DNA of 18,410 nt, taken from the NCBI GenBank assembly GCA_965364515.1, contig CBDTXZ010000050.1:1-18410 (forward strand). The letters are read 5' to 3'. This DNA comes from JAHEDH01 sp965364515. Its GTDB lineage: Bacteria; Actinomycetota; Acidimicrobiia; Spongiisociales; ZC4RG35. The position numbers were made by a program, and so were the translations under genes. Positions 7,869 to 15,253 of this stretch are shown piece by piece (the first letter of the stretch is position 1; the number at the start of each line of letters is the position of its first letter). A model generated the notes under the pieces. It ran no database searches. It saw nothing but the letters and a program-made list of their open reading frames with translations, and was not told the DNA's origin.

Positions 7869-8044
7869 CTCTTGCGGCGGCTCTCCGCAATCGAGATCCC
7901 GGTCACGAGCCCGATTGCGAGGAAGACCGGCAGGAACACGAAGACATCGGTCGTCATCCAGAGCGCGAACCCCGTGAGTCCGCCGAGCACGCCTCCGAGT
8001 GTCATCACGAGCAGCGGGTCCATGTGACGCTGGGTCTCCGCCAT
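7865..8044 (-). CDS. Small two-helix membrane protein (59 aa)
   Basis: ATG at 8042-8044 is preceded by AGGAGA (8049-8054), a good ribosome binding site, and the gene ends in a 4-nt ATGA overlap with the 158-aa membrane protein gene. The sequence begins MAETQRHMDPLLVMTLGGVL, with two predicted helices at about residues 10-30 and 33-53 and a positively charged end (ESRRKR). By the positive-inside rule the C-terminus would be cytoplasmic. The first helix has a Gly-rich face (GGVLGGLTG), typical of tight helix packing. Size and overlap suggest it is an obligate partner or subunit of the downstream membrane protein. No family recognised. Confidence 0.72.
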   Translation of the reverse strand: MAETQRHMDPLLVMTLGGVLGGLTGFALWMTTDVFVFLPVFLAIGLVTGISIAESRRKR

Positions 8045-8122
8045 TGCTTCTCCTCTCGACGGTCAACATGGTCTCTCAGCACTACGCCGCCTGCGAGGGA
8101 CGGATGTCACTTCGGCTGCAGC

Positions 8123-8177
8123 CCCGTTCTTGTGACGGGAACGTCGATATTCCCTGCGTTCCCGTCACAAGAACGGG
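8123..8177 (-). repeat. Palindromic element, copy 2 (after DUF3052 gene)
   Basis: 20-bp perfect arms (8123-8142 and 8158-8177) contain the same 18-bp arm as copy 1. Read on the minus strand, the 15-nt centre is GCAGGGAATATCGAC, 13 of 15 identical to copy 1 (GCAGGCAATATCGAT). Copy 2 is thus inverted relative to copy 1 on the chromosome, but both have the same orientation relative to the gene they follow (cdd on plus, the DUF3052 gene on minus). It lies 1 nt past the DUF3052 stop codon (8179-8181). At the outer edge of the centre, copy 2 has a G-C pair where copy 1 has G-T, so pairing is kept. Confidence 0.85.
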
Positions 8178-8178
8178 T

Positions 8179-8583
8179 TCAGCGAAGCTCTGTGCGGATG
8201 ACGAACTTGAGGCCCGACCAGATTTCGTCGATGGCACATACCTTGACGTCGACCAGCCCGGTCGGTAGGAAAAGTTCGCGGAGGCGGTCCTCGGTGATGT
8301 CCGTCGGCACCTGCGACGCCTTCTTCGGCCAGGCTGTCCAGATCACGCCGTCCGGTGGGATGACCGAGCGGGCGAGCTCGACGTCCGACTCCAGCTTCTC
8401 GGCCGATGTGTTGAAACACATCACCAGATCGACGTTCGACCGCTTGCGCCGCGACAGCGACACGTCATCGGGGAGCCCTTCGAGCAGACCCTCGAAGTCG
8501 TCAGGCGCGTGATGGAGCCACACGCGCATTCCAGGCTTGATCCCCAGCTTCTTGGTGAGCGGCGTCCCGCTGTACCCAGCCAT
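8179..8583 (-). CDS. DUF3052 family protein
   Basis: 134-aa cytosolic protein with the characteristic start MAGYSGTPLTKKLGIKPGMR, the middle block RSNVDLVMCFNTSAEKLESD, and the conserved C-terminal half (PDGVIWTAWPKKASQV, then TDITEDRLRELFLPTGLVDV and KVCAIDEIWSGLKFVIR). This is the DUF3052 pattern, widespread in actinobacteria and without an established biochemical role. The fold is predicted alpha/beta and methyltransferase-like in general layout; that is inference from the family. The start is fixed by the conserved MAGYSGTPL. It is monocistronic as far as visible: etfA ends 161 bp upstream, after a gap with heptamer repeats, and palindrome copy 2 follows 1 nt after its stop. Confidence 0.9.
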   Translation of the reverse strand: MAGYSGTPLTKKLGIKPGMRVWLHHAPDDFEGLLEGLPDDVSLSRRKRSNVDLVMCFNTSAEKLESDVELARSVIPPDGVIWTAWPKKASQVPTDITEDRLRELFLPTGLVDVKVCAIDEIWSGLKFVIRTELR

Positions 8584-8632
8584 CCACTGACCGTAGGTGG
8601 TTTGTGTAGTCCAGGATCTCCAACCGTGCGGT

Positions 8633-8704
8633 GCTGTCAGCTGTCAGCCCTCGGCTCTCAGACTGCGTCGAGACCCAACCTGAAAGCCGAAAGCTGAGGG
8701 CCGA
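8633..8704. repeat. Degenerate 7-bp repeats forming an imperfect inverted repeat
   Basis: The left block 8633-8661 consists of 7-bp units GCTGTCA, GCTGTCA, GCCCTCG, GCTCTCA. The right block 8680-8704 reads CTGAAAG, CCGAAAG, CTGAGGG, CCGA. The right block is roughly the reverse complement of the left, so the gap between etfA and the DUF3052 gene can fold into a long imperfect hairpin. The same GCTNNNN unit recurs at 10543-10588, 10785-10805 and 18348-18382. Confidence 0.7.
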
Positions 8705-8709
8705 CGGCA

Positions 8710-8734
8710 CCTCTTCAAGAGGGCATGTGTGCCC
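8710..8734 (-). terminator. Possible etfA terminator hairpins
   Basis: Just downstream of the etfA stop (8745-8747) are two adjacent small palindromes: CCTCTT-C-AAGAGG (8710-8722) and GGGCA-TGTG-TGCCC (8721-8734). They overlap by two bases and could be alternative stems. No T-run is seen, so termination here is only plausible. Confidence 0.3.
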
Positions 8735-8744
8735 GAGGTCCCGG

Positions 8745-9695
8745 CTACACGCGCTTTTTGAGTTCCTCGGCGAGCTTGGGGAGCACGTTGTTGACGTCTC
8801 CGACGACGCCGAGGTCTGCGACGTCGAAGATCGGCGCGTCCGGATCCTTGTTGATCGCGATGATCGTCTTGGAGTCCTTCATCCCGACGAGGTGCTGCAT
8901 GGCGCCGGAGATGCCGGCTGCGATGTAGACATCCGGCTTGACGGTCTTGCCGGTCTGACCGACCTGCTTGGCGTACGGCACCCAGCCGGCGTCCACGATC
9001 GCGCGGGTCGCTCCGGTCGCTGCCTTGAGGGGCTTGGCCACGTTCTCGATCATCTCGTACTTCTCTGCGCTGCCGAGACCGCGCCCGCCGGAGACGATGA
9101 CCGCCGCCTCTTCGAGCTGCGGGCCTTCCTTCTGCTCGACATGGCTCTCCGCCACGGTCGCTGCCGAGCGCCCGGCGTCGACGAGATCGAGCTCCGTCAC
9201 AGACGGGGCGCCGCCGCCGGCGGGCTCCGCCGGGAAGCTCTTCGGCCGGGCCAGCACGATGAACGGCGCCGAACCGGTGAGCCTGGCGGTGGCGATCTGC
9301 GTGCCACCGAAGATCTCGTGCTGCGCCTCGGCCTGCCCGTTGAGGGAGACGTCCACGGCGTTCGAGAGAACCGACTTCCCGAGCTTTGCAGCCAGGCGAC
9401 CGGCGACGTCCCGGTCGTCGTACGCCTGTCCGAACAGGATGAGGTCGGGAGCCGAGTCCGCCACTGCAGCTGCCAGCGTGGCGGCGACGGTGCCGGATAC
9501 GAGCTGTGAGCCCGGATCGATGTGGAGGACGTTGGTCGCCCCGTACTCGCCGACGGTTGCGAACGCTGCATCCGAACCTGGGCCGACGTAGACGGCCGTG
9601 ACGTCACCGAGGGTGCGTGCCTTGGTCAGGAGCTCGAGGCTCAGTGAGCTCGGCTCGCCGTTCATTTCTTGAGTGAACACCCATACGTTCGCCAT
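8745..9695 (-). CDS. etfA: Electron transfer flavoprotein subunit alpha
   Basis: FAD-binding alpha subunit (316 aa) of the soluble heterodimer that carries electrons from acyl-CoA and other dehydrogenases to ETF:quinone oxidoreductase. Domain I starts MANVWVFTQEMNGEPSSLSL and contains the conserved LILFGQAYDDRDVAGRLAAK. The C-terminal FAD domain begins near GGRGLGSAEKYEMIE (about residue 204). It carries the family signature VYIAAGISGAMQHLVGMKDS, then TIIAINKDPDAPIFDVADLG and VVGD. Length and motifs are complete. The start is 1 nt past the etfB stop, with AGGTGA (9702-9707) inside the end of etfB as ribosome binding site. It is co-transcribed and stoichiometrically coupled with etfB. Nothing indicates a bifurcating variant with extra cofactors. 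Confidence 0.97.
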   Translation of the reverse strand: MANVWVFTQEMNGEPSSLSLELLTKARTLGDVTAVYVGPGSDAAFATVGEYGATNVLHIDPGSQLVSGTVAATLAAAVADSAPDLILFGQAYDDRDVAGRLAAKLGKSVLSNAVDVSLNGQAEAQHEIFGGTQIATARLTGSAPFIVLARPKSFPAEPAGGGAPSVTELDLVDAGRSAATVAESHVEQKEGPQLEEAAVIVSGGRGLGSAEKYEMIENVAKPLKAATGATRAIVDAGWVPYAKQVGQTGKTVKPDVYIAAGISGAMQHLVGMKDSKTIIAINKDPDAPIFDVADLGVVGDVNNVLPKLAEELKKRV

Positions 9696-9696
9696 C

Positions 9697-10455
9697 TCAG
9701 ATCACCTTCGCTTCCTCGAGCTTCTCGACGATGCGGAGATACGCCTCTCCCTCGTCCTCGATCTTCTCACCGGCGTCACGTTCCGGGGCTGCCGTGATCC
9801 CGGCGACCGTCTGCTCGATCGTGGTGTCGACGCCGAGGTCGGCGATGCTGAGCGTGTCGACCGGCTTCTTCTTGGCCTCCATGATCCCCTTGAAGGTGGG
9901 GTAACGGGGCTCGACCACACCGGCGGTGACCGACACCAGCGCGGGCAGTGAGGCATTCACGACGTCGTATCCGAGGTCGGTCTGGCGGTGAATCGAGACG
10001 GAGTCGGATGTGAGATCCACACTGGTCGCGTAGGTCAGCGCAGGCACGTCGAGCAACTCGGCGATCATCTGCGGGACGACGCCCGAATAGCCGTCGGTCG
10101 ATTCGGTGCCGGCGATCACGAGGTCGAAGCCCTCGTTCTCGATCGCCTTGGCGAGGATCCGGGCCGTCGTCAGCGCATCGGAACCCCGCAACGTCGAGTC
10201 GTCGACGACGATTGCCTTGTCCGCTCCCATGGCCAGGGCCTGTCGGATTCCCTGCATGTTCCCGGCGGGACCCATGCTCACAAGCGTGACCGATCCTTCG
10301 TTGGCTTGGGCCAATTGAAGGCCCATCTCGACGCCGTATCGGTCGCCGTCATCCAGCACCTGCTCGCTGGGACGGACCAACCAATGGCTGTCCGGTTCCA
10401 GGGTGTAGGGGCTGGCCGGATCGGGAATCTGCTTGACGCAGACGACCACCTTCAT
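9697..10455 (-). CDS. etfB: Electron transfer flavoprotein subunit beta
   Basis: AMP-binding beta subunit, 252 aa. The start at 10455 gives the canonical MKVVVCVKQIPDP and has AAGGAG (10463-10468) 7 nt upstream; the longer open frame to 10554 would run through the operator and is rejected. Conserved elements include LDDGDRYGVEMGLQLAQ, VSMGPAGNMQGIRQALAMGA, the motif GTESTDGYSGVVPQMIAELL, and the subunit signature VVEPRYPTFKGIMEAKKKP (about residues 183-201), which holds the dehydrogenase recognition loop. It is the first gene of the etfB-etfA operon. A perfect TetR-type inverted repeat lies 37 bp upstream of the start, so expression is probably controlled by a TetR-family repressor sensing an acyl-CoA-like ligand (inference). 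No such regulator gene is in the window. Confidence 0.97.
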   Translation of the reverse strand: MKVVVCVKQIPDPASPYTLEPDSHWLVRPSEQVLDDGDRYGVEMGLQLAQANEGSVTLVSMGPAGNMQGIRQALAMGADKAIVVDDSTLRGSDALTTARILAKAIENEGFDLVIAGTESTDGYSGVVPQMIAELLDVPALTYATSVDLTSDSVSIHRQTDLGYDVVNASLPALVSVTAGVVEPRYPTFKGIMEAKKKPVDTLSIADLGVDTTIEQTVAGITAAPERDAGEKIEDEGEAYLRIVEKLEEAKVI

Positions 10456-10492
10456 CGCCGTTCTCCTTGCTCGTTTCTGATGTCTCGAAAGG

Positions 10493-10514
10493 TTACCGAC
10501 CAAACGGTCGGTAA
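10493..10514 (-). promoter_or_regulatory. TetR-type operator upstream of etfBA
   Basis: Perfect 9-bp arms TTACCGACC (10493-10501) and GGTCGGTAA (10506-10514) surround a 4-nt spacer AAAC. The site lies 37 bp before the etfB start codon, where repressor binding would block the promoter or the first transcribed bases. ACCGACC/GGTCGGT half-sites are typical of TetR-family regulators of fatty-acid, phenylacetate and branched-chain acyl-CoA metabolism, and etf genes are known members of such regulons (for example FadR in Bacillus, which has a different box). Confidence 0.75.
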
Positions 10515-10542
10515 ATAAATCGGGGGGCTCGCCGCGCTCGCA

Positions 10543-10588
10543 GCTACCGGCCACCGGCTGTCGGCTACCGGCTACCGGCTACCGGCTC
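10543..10588. repeat. 7-bp tandem repeats (GCTACCG units)
   Basis: Six consecutive heptamers: GCTACCG, GCCACCG, GCTGTCG, then GCTACCG three times, ending in a partial GCTCC. They occupy the start of the 293-bp gene-free gap between the etf operator and the deoA stop. The rest of the gap (about 10589-10784) shows no convincing gene; open frames there overlap deoA antisense or have poor codon use. The gap ends in a further heptamer cluster at 10785. Confidence 0.8.
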
Positions 10589-10784
10589 CATTGAGCCCAC
10601 TCACCGAAGCGGCGAGGTTGGGCGTCATCGCCGCACGCCATCGTGCTCTCACCGTGCCCCGAGCCGACAGGTGCGTTTGCCCCGGCTGAGAGGGACGAGT
10701 CGACACTCGTAGGGCACGACGGGCGGTCTTGTGCCAGGGTTCGGCCCCCGGCTCCGGCGTGCCGCTCGCCTCGTGGAGCCGATG

Positions 10785-10805
10785 GCTGAAAGCTGAGGGC
10801 TGAGG
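10785..10805. repeat. 7-bp repeats adjoining the deoA stop
   Basis: Three heptamers, GCTGAAA, GCTGAGG and GCTGAGG, end 2 nt from the deoA stop codon (10808-10810). They are preceded by the 11-mer CGTGGAGCCGA (10772-10782), which is also found directly before the heptamers at the right edge of the window (18342-18352). Confidence 0.65.
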
Positions 10806-10807
10806 GC

Positions 10808-12108
<1,301 letters not shown>

Positions 12109-12112
<4 letters not shown>

Positions 12113-12411
12113 GATTTGGTCTCCCCCTTGAGAACGTCGACCACCACGCCGGAATGGATTATTGCCTCGGTCGGTACGGCCAGCTCGCTGTCACCGAGTC
12201 TGCGTCGCGAGATCGCTGTGCGGATGCTCGCCGTCTGGCGGTCAGGGATGGAGCTGTCCGTATAGGTGTTGGTGAGCCGGCAAACTTCGTTCGCTCGGGA
12301 CAGATCTTCGTCACGTCTGTGCTCTGTGAGGTCGATCACGCCTTTTGGCGTCACCCGGTTGAACGGTGTGGTTGAAACTCTCATCGAGTGCCAGTATGGC
12401 GGAGTAGGCAT
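12109..12411 (-). CDS. Doubtful 100-aa ORF overlapping deoA start
   Basis: An open frame on the minus strand ends in a 4-nt GTGA overlap with the deoA start, the kind of junction seen between real gene pairs in this window. Its second half has G/C-rich third positions. Against it: no ribosome binding site at the 12411 ATG, no recognisable domain (it ends LAVPTEAIIHSGVVVDVLKG), and it covers most of the 326-bp divergent intergenic region where promoters for both phosphorylase genes must lie. It may be a decayed or spurious ORF. If it is not a gene, the region 12113-12438 holds only promoter signals and the small hairpin ACGCC-TTTT-GGCGT. Confidence 0.22.
12372..12400 (+). promoter_or_regulatory. 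Possible promoter of second phosphorylase gene
   Basis: TTGAAA (12372-12377), then 17 nt, then TATGGC (12395-12400), with the start codon 39 nt further on. The -35 matches the consensus at 5 of 6 positions, the -10 at only 3 of 6. The spacing is ideal. It lies in the divergent gap, on the strand that reads into the gene at 12439. Confidence 0.35.
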
Positions 12412-12438
12412 CCGGTTTGAGCGATCTCAGGTGGTCCC

Positions 12439-13746
12439 ATGCGAGCTGTAGACATCATCATCAAGAAGCGCGACGGAGGAGAACTCTCTCGAGAAGAGAT
12501 CGAATTCCTGATCGCCGGCTTCGATAGTGGGGATGTCCCCGACTATCAGGTGGCGGCCTGGGCCATGGCGGTGCTCCTCAACGACATGACGGATGAGGAG
12601 ACGACTCATCTCACGATGGCGCTCGCGCGCAGCGGCGAGATGCTCGATCTCAGCGACATCGCACCGATGGTGGTCGACAAGCACTCCTCGGGCGGGGTTG
12701 GTGACAAGACGACGCTTGTGGTCGAGCCGATCGTGGCGGCGTGCGGCTTGCCGGTGGGGAAGATGTCCGGCCGAGGTCTCGGCTTCAGTGGCGGGACGTT
12801 GGACAAGATGGAGTCGATCCCCGGCTTCCGCACGAACCTGACCATCACTGAGTTCCGTGATCAGCTGGAAACTCACGGGATCGTGCTGATTGGCCAGACG
12901 GCGGAGATCGCGCCGGCGGACGGGAAGCTCTATGCGTTGCGCGACGTCACCGGAACCGTCGAATCCATACCGCTTCTGGCGTCTTCGATCATGAGCAAGA
13001 AGATCGCGGCGGGCGCGCAAGCGCTGGTGCTGGATGTCAAGGTGGGCGTCGGGGCCTTCAAGCCCGAATTGGCCGACGGACGCAGGCTCGCCGAGCTCAT
13101 GGTGGCCATCGCCCGACTCACCGGTCGGAAGGCGACGGCGTTGCTGTCCGATATGAATCAGCCGCTCGGCCGAGCTGCCGGCAACGCATTGGAGGTGCGC
13201 GAGGCGATCGAAACGCTGCATGGTGGCGGGCCGGATGACTTCAGGGAGCATTGCTTGACGGTGGCGAGCCACATGCTGACCCTCGGCGGGGTTGTTTCAG
13301 ACGGGGTCGCCGCCCGGGAGCGAGCCTTGGAAGCCTTGGACGGCGGAGACGCCTGGCAACGCTTCAGGACGCTTGTGGGAGCTCAGGGCGGAGACATCGC
13401 AGTCATCGACCGGCCGGAACTGCTTCCTGTGGCCCCGCTGGTGGAGACAACCGGATCTCCGAGTAGTGGCTTCGTAGCCGGCATTCATGCTCGGCAAATC
13501 GGAGAGGCCGTCGTGGCTCTCGGCGGCGGACGCGCCAAGAAGGGCGATGCGATCGATCACTCCGTGGGAATCGAAGTGCTGCGCAAGGTCGGCGATGAGG
13601 TGGAGGAGGGGGAACCACTCTTCACCATCCACGCCAGCAGCCAGTCCAAACTCGAGGAGGCCCGTGCCAGGGCCGTCGAAGCGCACATGATCAGCCCTGA
13701 TGCTGTCGAACCACTGCCACTCTTCCACGGGGTGGTCAGTGACTAG
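12439..13746 (+). CDS. pdp: Pyrimidine-nucleoside phosphorylase (paralogue 2)
   Basis: Second enzyme of the same family, 435 aa, collinear with paralogue 1 for most of its length but clearly diverged. The phosphate motif is KHSSGGVGDKTT (81-92), and the next block is GRGLGFSGGTLDKMESIPGF. Catalytic His82, Arg168, Ser183 and Lys187 are all kept, so it should be active. Residue 108 is Lys (VGKMSGRG), the state reported for broad uridine/thymidine phosphorylases. The C-terminal barrel-sandwich domain is present (VGIEVLRKVGDEVEEGEPLF). AGGTGG at 12429-12434 precedes the ATG. The gene converges on deoB with a 40-bp gap containing a stem-loop. The symbol pdp is given on residue 108 and overall similarity; deoA-like activity is possible. 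Confidence 0.92.
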   Translation: MRAVDIIIKKRDGGELSREEIEFLIAGFDSGDVPDYQVAAWAMAVLLNDMTDEETTHLTMALARSGEMLDLSDIAPMVVDKHSSGGVGDKTTLVVEPIVAACGLPVGKMSGRGLGFSGGTLDKMESIPGFRTNLTITEFRDQLETHGIVLIGQTAEIAPADGKLYALRDVTGTVESIPLLASSIMSKKIAAGAQALVLDVKVGVGAFKPELADGRRLAELMVAIARLTGRKATALLSDMNQPLGRAAGNALEVREAIETLHGGGPDDFREHCLTVASHMLTLGGVVSDGVAARERALEALDGGDAWQRFRTLVGAQGGDIAVIDRPELLPVAPLVETTGSPSSGFVAGIHARQIGEAVVALGGGRAKKGDAIDHSVGIEVLRKVGDEVEEGEPLFTIHASSQSKLEEARARAVEAHMISPDAVEPLPLFHGVVSD

Positions 13747-13747
13747 C

Positions 13748-13779
13748 GAAGATCACGTCGCGTTGAGTTCGTGATCGTC
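13748..13779. terminator. Bidirectional stem-loop between convergent genes
   Basis: GAAGATCACG (13748-13757) pairs with CGTGATCGTC (13770-13779) with one mismatch around a 12-nt loop; the inner seven pairs, GATCACG/CGTGATC, are perfect. It starts 2 nt after the pdp-like stop and ends 8 nt before the deoB stop, the expected place for a shared terminator. No T-tract is present on either strand. Confidence 0.6.
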
Positions 13780-13786
13780 AGCGCGC

Positions 13787-14977
13787 TCACGTCGAGGAAG
13801 CGGTCACTTCCGCGAGGAACGACTCGCCCTGGAATGGCAGCGGAAGGCCGAGCCCCTCGGAGATCGTCGCGGCGATGTCGCAGTATTGTTGCCTGATTCC
13901 CAGATTGATGCCGGCAGCGTTCATGCCACCCACCAGCAGTGGCACGTACTCCCTGGTGTGGTCGGTGTCGCCGTCGGTCGGGTCATTTCCGTGGTCGGCT
14001 GTGATGAACAGCAGGTCTCGTTCGCCGAGGGCATCGAGGAGATCGGGCAGGAACGAATCGATCAGCTGGAGTCCCTCTGCGTAGCCCTCGGGGTTCTCCC
14101 GATGGCCATAGGTCATGTCGAGATCGACGAGATTCGTGAAGATGATCCCCCGCTCGGTTCGGTTTCGGATGGCGTCGAGCGTCTTCTCGAGGCCATCCTC
14201 GTCGCCTTCGGTATGCACCGCGTCAGTCAGGCCCTGTCCGGCGAAGAGGTCCTCGATCTTGCCGATCCCGAAGACGGACAGACCCGCCGATTTCGCATTG
14301 TCGAGAACCGTGAGCGAATGCGGTGGCATGGCGAAGTCCTGGCGGTCGTACGTGCGTTTGAACGCGCCGGGCTCACCGATGAATGGGCGGGCGATGACAC
14401 GTCCGATGTTGAAGTCGTTGCAATGCCTCCGAGCGATCCGGCAGATCTCGTACAGCCGCTCGAGCGGGATCACGTCGTTGTGGGCTGCGACCTGGAACAC
14501 GGAATCCGCCGACGTGTAGAGGATCGGGTTGCCGGTCTCGAGATGCTCCGGGCCCAGTTCGTCGATGATCACCGTCCCGGAGGCGGCGTAGTTGCCGATG
14601 AATGTGACGCCGGCCTCCATCTCGATCGCCTCGACGAGCCTCGCCGGGAAGCCGGTGTCCGTGAAGGTGGCCTGGGGTTCGGTGGTCACGATTCCGGCGA
14701 TCTCCCAATGCCCCGTTGTCGAGTCTTTGCCCTCCGAGACCTCTCGGTTGCGCCCGTAGGCCATCGTCGGATGAGCGGCCGGCGGAACGCCGAGGATCGA
14801 GCCGTGCAGGTTGCCCAATCCGGCTGCTTGGAGATTGGGGAGGTCGAGGCCTCCGACTGCCTGCGCAGTGTGGCCGAGGGTGTCGGATCCTTCGTCGCCG
14901 TACTCGGCGGCATCGGGAGCCTCACCAGCCCCGACGGAATCCATCACGAGAATGATTGCCCTGTCGATGTCAGTCAT
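13787..14977 (-). CDS. deoB: Phosphopentomutase
   Basis: Interconverts (deoxy)ribose-1-phosphate and (deoxy)ribose-5-phosphate, linking the phosphorylases to central metabolism; 396 aa, normal length, alkaline-phosphatase superfamily. Metal and catalytic motifs are intact: IILVMDSVGAGEAPDA with Asp13; GKDSTTGHWE with the phosphorylated Thr near 87-88; ADHGNDPTDGDTDHTREYVP with Asp328, His329 and His340. The cap domain contains NYAASGTVIIDELGPEH. The start at 14977 has no Shine-Dalgarno; CATACT (minus strand, 14984-14989) lies exactly six nt before the ATG, so the message may be leaderless. It converges with the pdp-like gene, so it is not in the same operon despite the metabolic link. Confidence 0.97.
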   Translation of the reverse strand: MTDIDRAIILVMDSVGAGEAPDAAEYGDEGSDTLGHTAQAVGGLDLPNLQAAGLGNLHGSILGVPPAAHPTMAYGRNREVSEGKDSTTGHWEIAGIVTTEPQATFTDTGFPARLVEAIEMEAGVTFIGNYAASGTVIIDELGPEHLETGNPILYTSADSVFQVAAHNDVIPLERLYEICRIARRHCNDFNIGRVIARPFIGEPGAFKRTYDRQDFAMPPHSLTVLDNAKSAGLSVFGIGKIEDLFAGQGLTDAVHTEGDEDGLEKTLDAIRNRTERGIIFTNLVDLDMTYGHRENPEGYAEGLQLIDSFLPDLLDALGERDLLFITADHGNDPTDGDTDHTREYVPLLVGGMNAAGINLGIRQQYCDIAATISEGLGLPLPFQGESFLAEVTASST

Positions 14978-14983
14978 GTTCGT

Positions 14984-14989
14984 AGTATG
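14984..14989 (-). promoter_or_regulatory. Possible leaderless promoter (-10) of deoB
   Basis: On the minus strand CATACT is followed by six nt and then the deoB ATG, which would place transcription start at or next to the start codon. No Shine-Dalgarno is present, consistent with leaderless expression, which is common in actinobacteria. A direct repeat TACGAAC...TACGAAC (15-bp period) spans the element and could be an activator or repressor site. There is no good -35. Confidence 0.35.
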
Positions 14990-15063
14990 CCTGTTCGTAA
15001 CTGCCAGGTAGGAGAGTGATCGCCTCGAGGGTGCGACTCGTCGGTCGCTTCGAAAGCGGTGGC

Positions 15064-15186
15064 TCAGCCCCCGTCTTCATAGGTGAACTCATCGGGAAAG
15101 GTGACCGACTCCCTCCACCACGCTTCGGTTGTCGACGCGTCTGCCCTGGTCAGGTCGAGCGGGTCCCAGATGAACGCCTGTTCCAT
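15064..15186 (-). CDS. Possible 40-aa protein downstream of the ATL gene
   Basis: The frame opens at ATG 15184-15186 with GGGGAA about 5 nt upstream and ends at TGA 15064-15066. Third codon positions are about 78% G or C, and the peptide is acidic and Trp/Phe-containing (MEQAFIWDPLDLTRADASTT, then AWWRESVTFPDEFTYEDGG after TE). The same frame stays open and coding-like further upstream (PEETTRPGGLLALGKQ) but has no ATG, GTG or TTG before it meets the ATL gene, so a longer product would need a rare start. It may be a genuine small gene at the end of the upp-ATL unit or a remnant of a larger one. No family recognised. Confidence 0.38.
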   Translation of the reverse strand: MEQAFIWDPLDLTRADASTTEAWWRESVTFPDEFTYEDGG

Positions 15187-15253
15187 CTGTTTCCCCAGCG
15201 CCAGGAGACCCCCGGGGCGGGTGGTCTCTTCTGGGCGGGCGCGGTTGTTTCGA

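Noticed and set aside
7340..8177. Palindromes as CRISPR repeats or integron attC sites
   Set aside because: Only two copies about 780 bp apart with genes between them, and no cas or integrase genes; the placement fits 3'-end elements better.
7664..8512. 282-aa plus-strand ORF across the membrane-protein pair, palindrome 2 and the DUF3052 gene
   Set aside because: It reads antisense through two well-supported genes and through a palindrome; no ribosome binding site or domain.
8631..9509. 292-aa plus-strand ORF opposite etfA
   Set aside because: Antisense shadow of a conserved gene, beginning within the heptamer repeats; it has no family resemblance.
10456..10554. Longer EtfB starting at 10554
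   Set aside because: It would translate through the TetR-type operator and lacks homologous residues; the start at 10455 has AAGGAG and the canonical MKVVVCVKQIPD.
10700..10725. Small palindrome CGAGT-CGAC-ACTCG in the etf-deoA gap
   Set aside because: A 5-bp stem of this kind is expected by chance in GC-rich DNA, and it has no useful position relative to a gene.
13886..15019. 377-aa plus-strand ORF opposite deoB
   Set aside because: Antisense shadow; deoB has all catalytic motifs on the minus strand.
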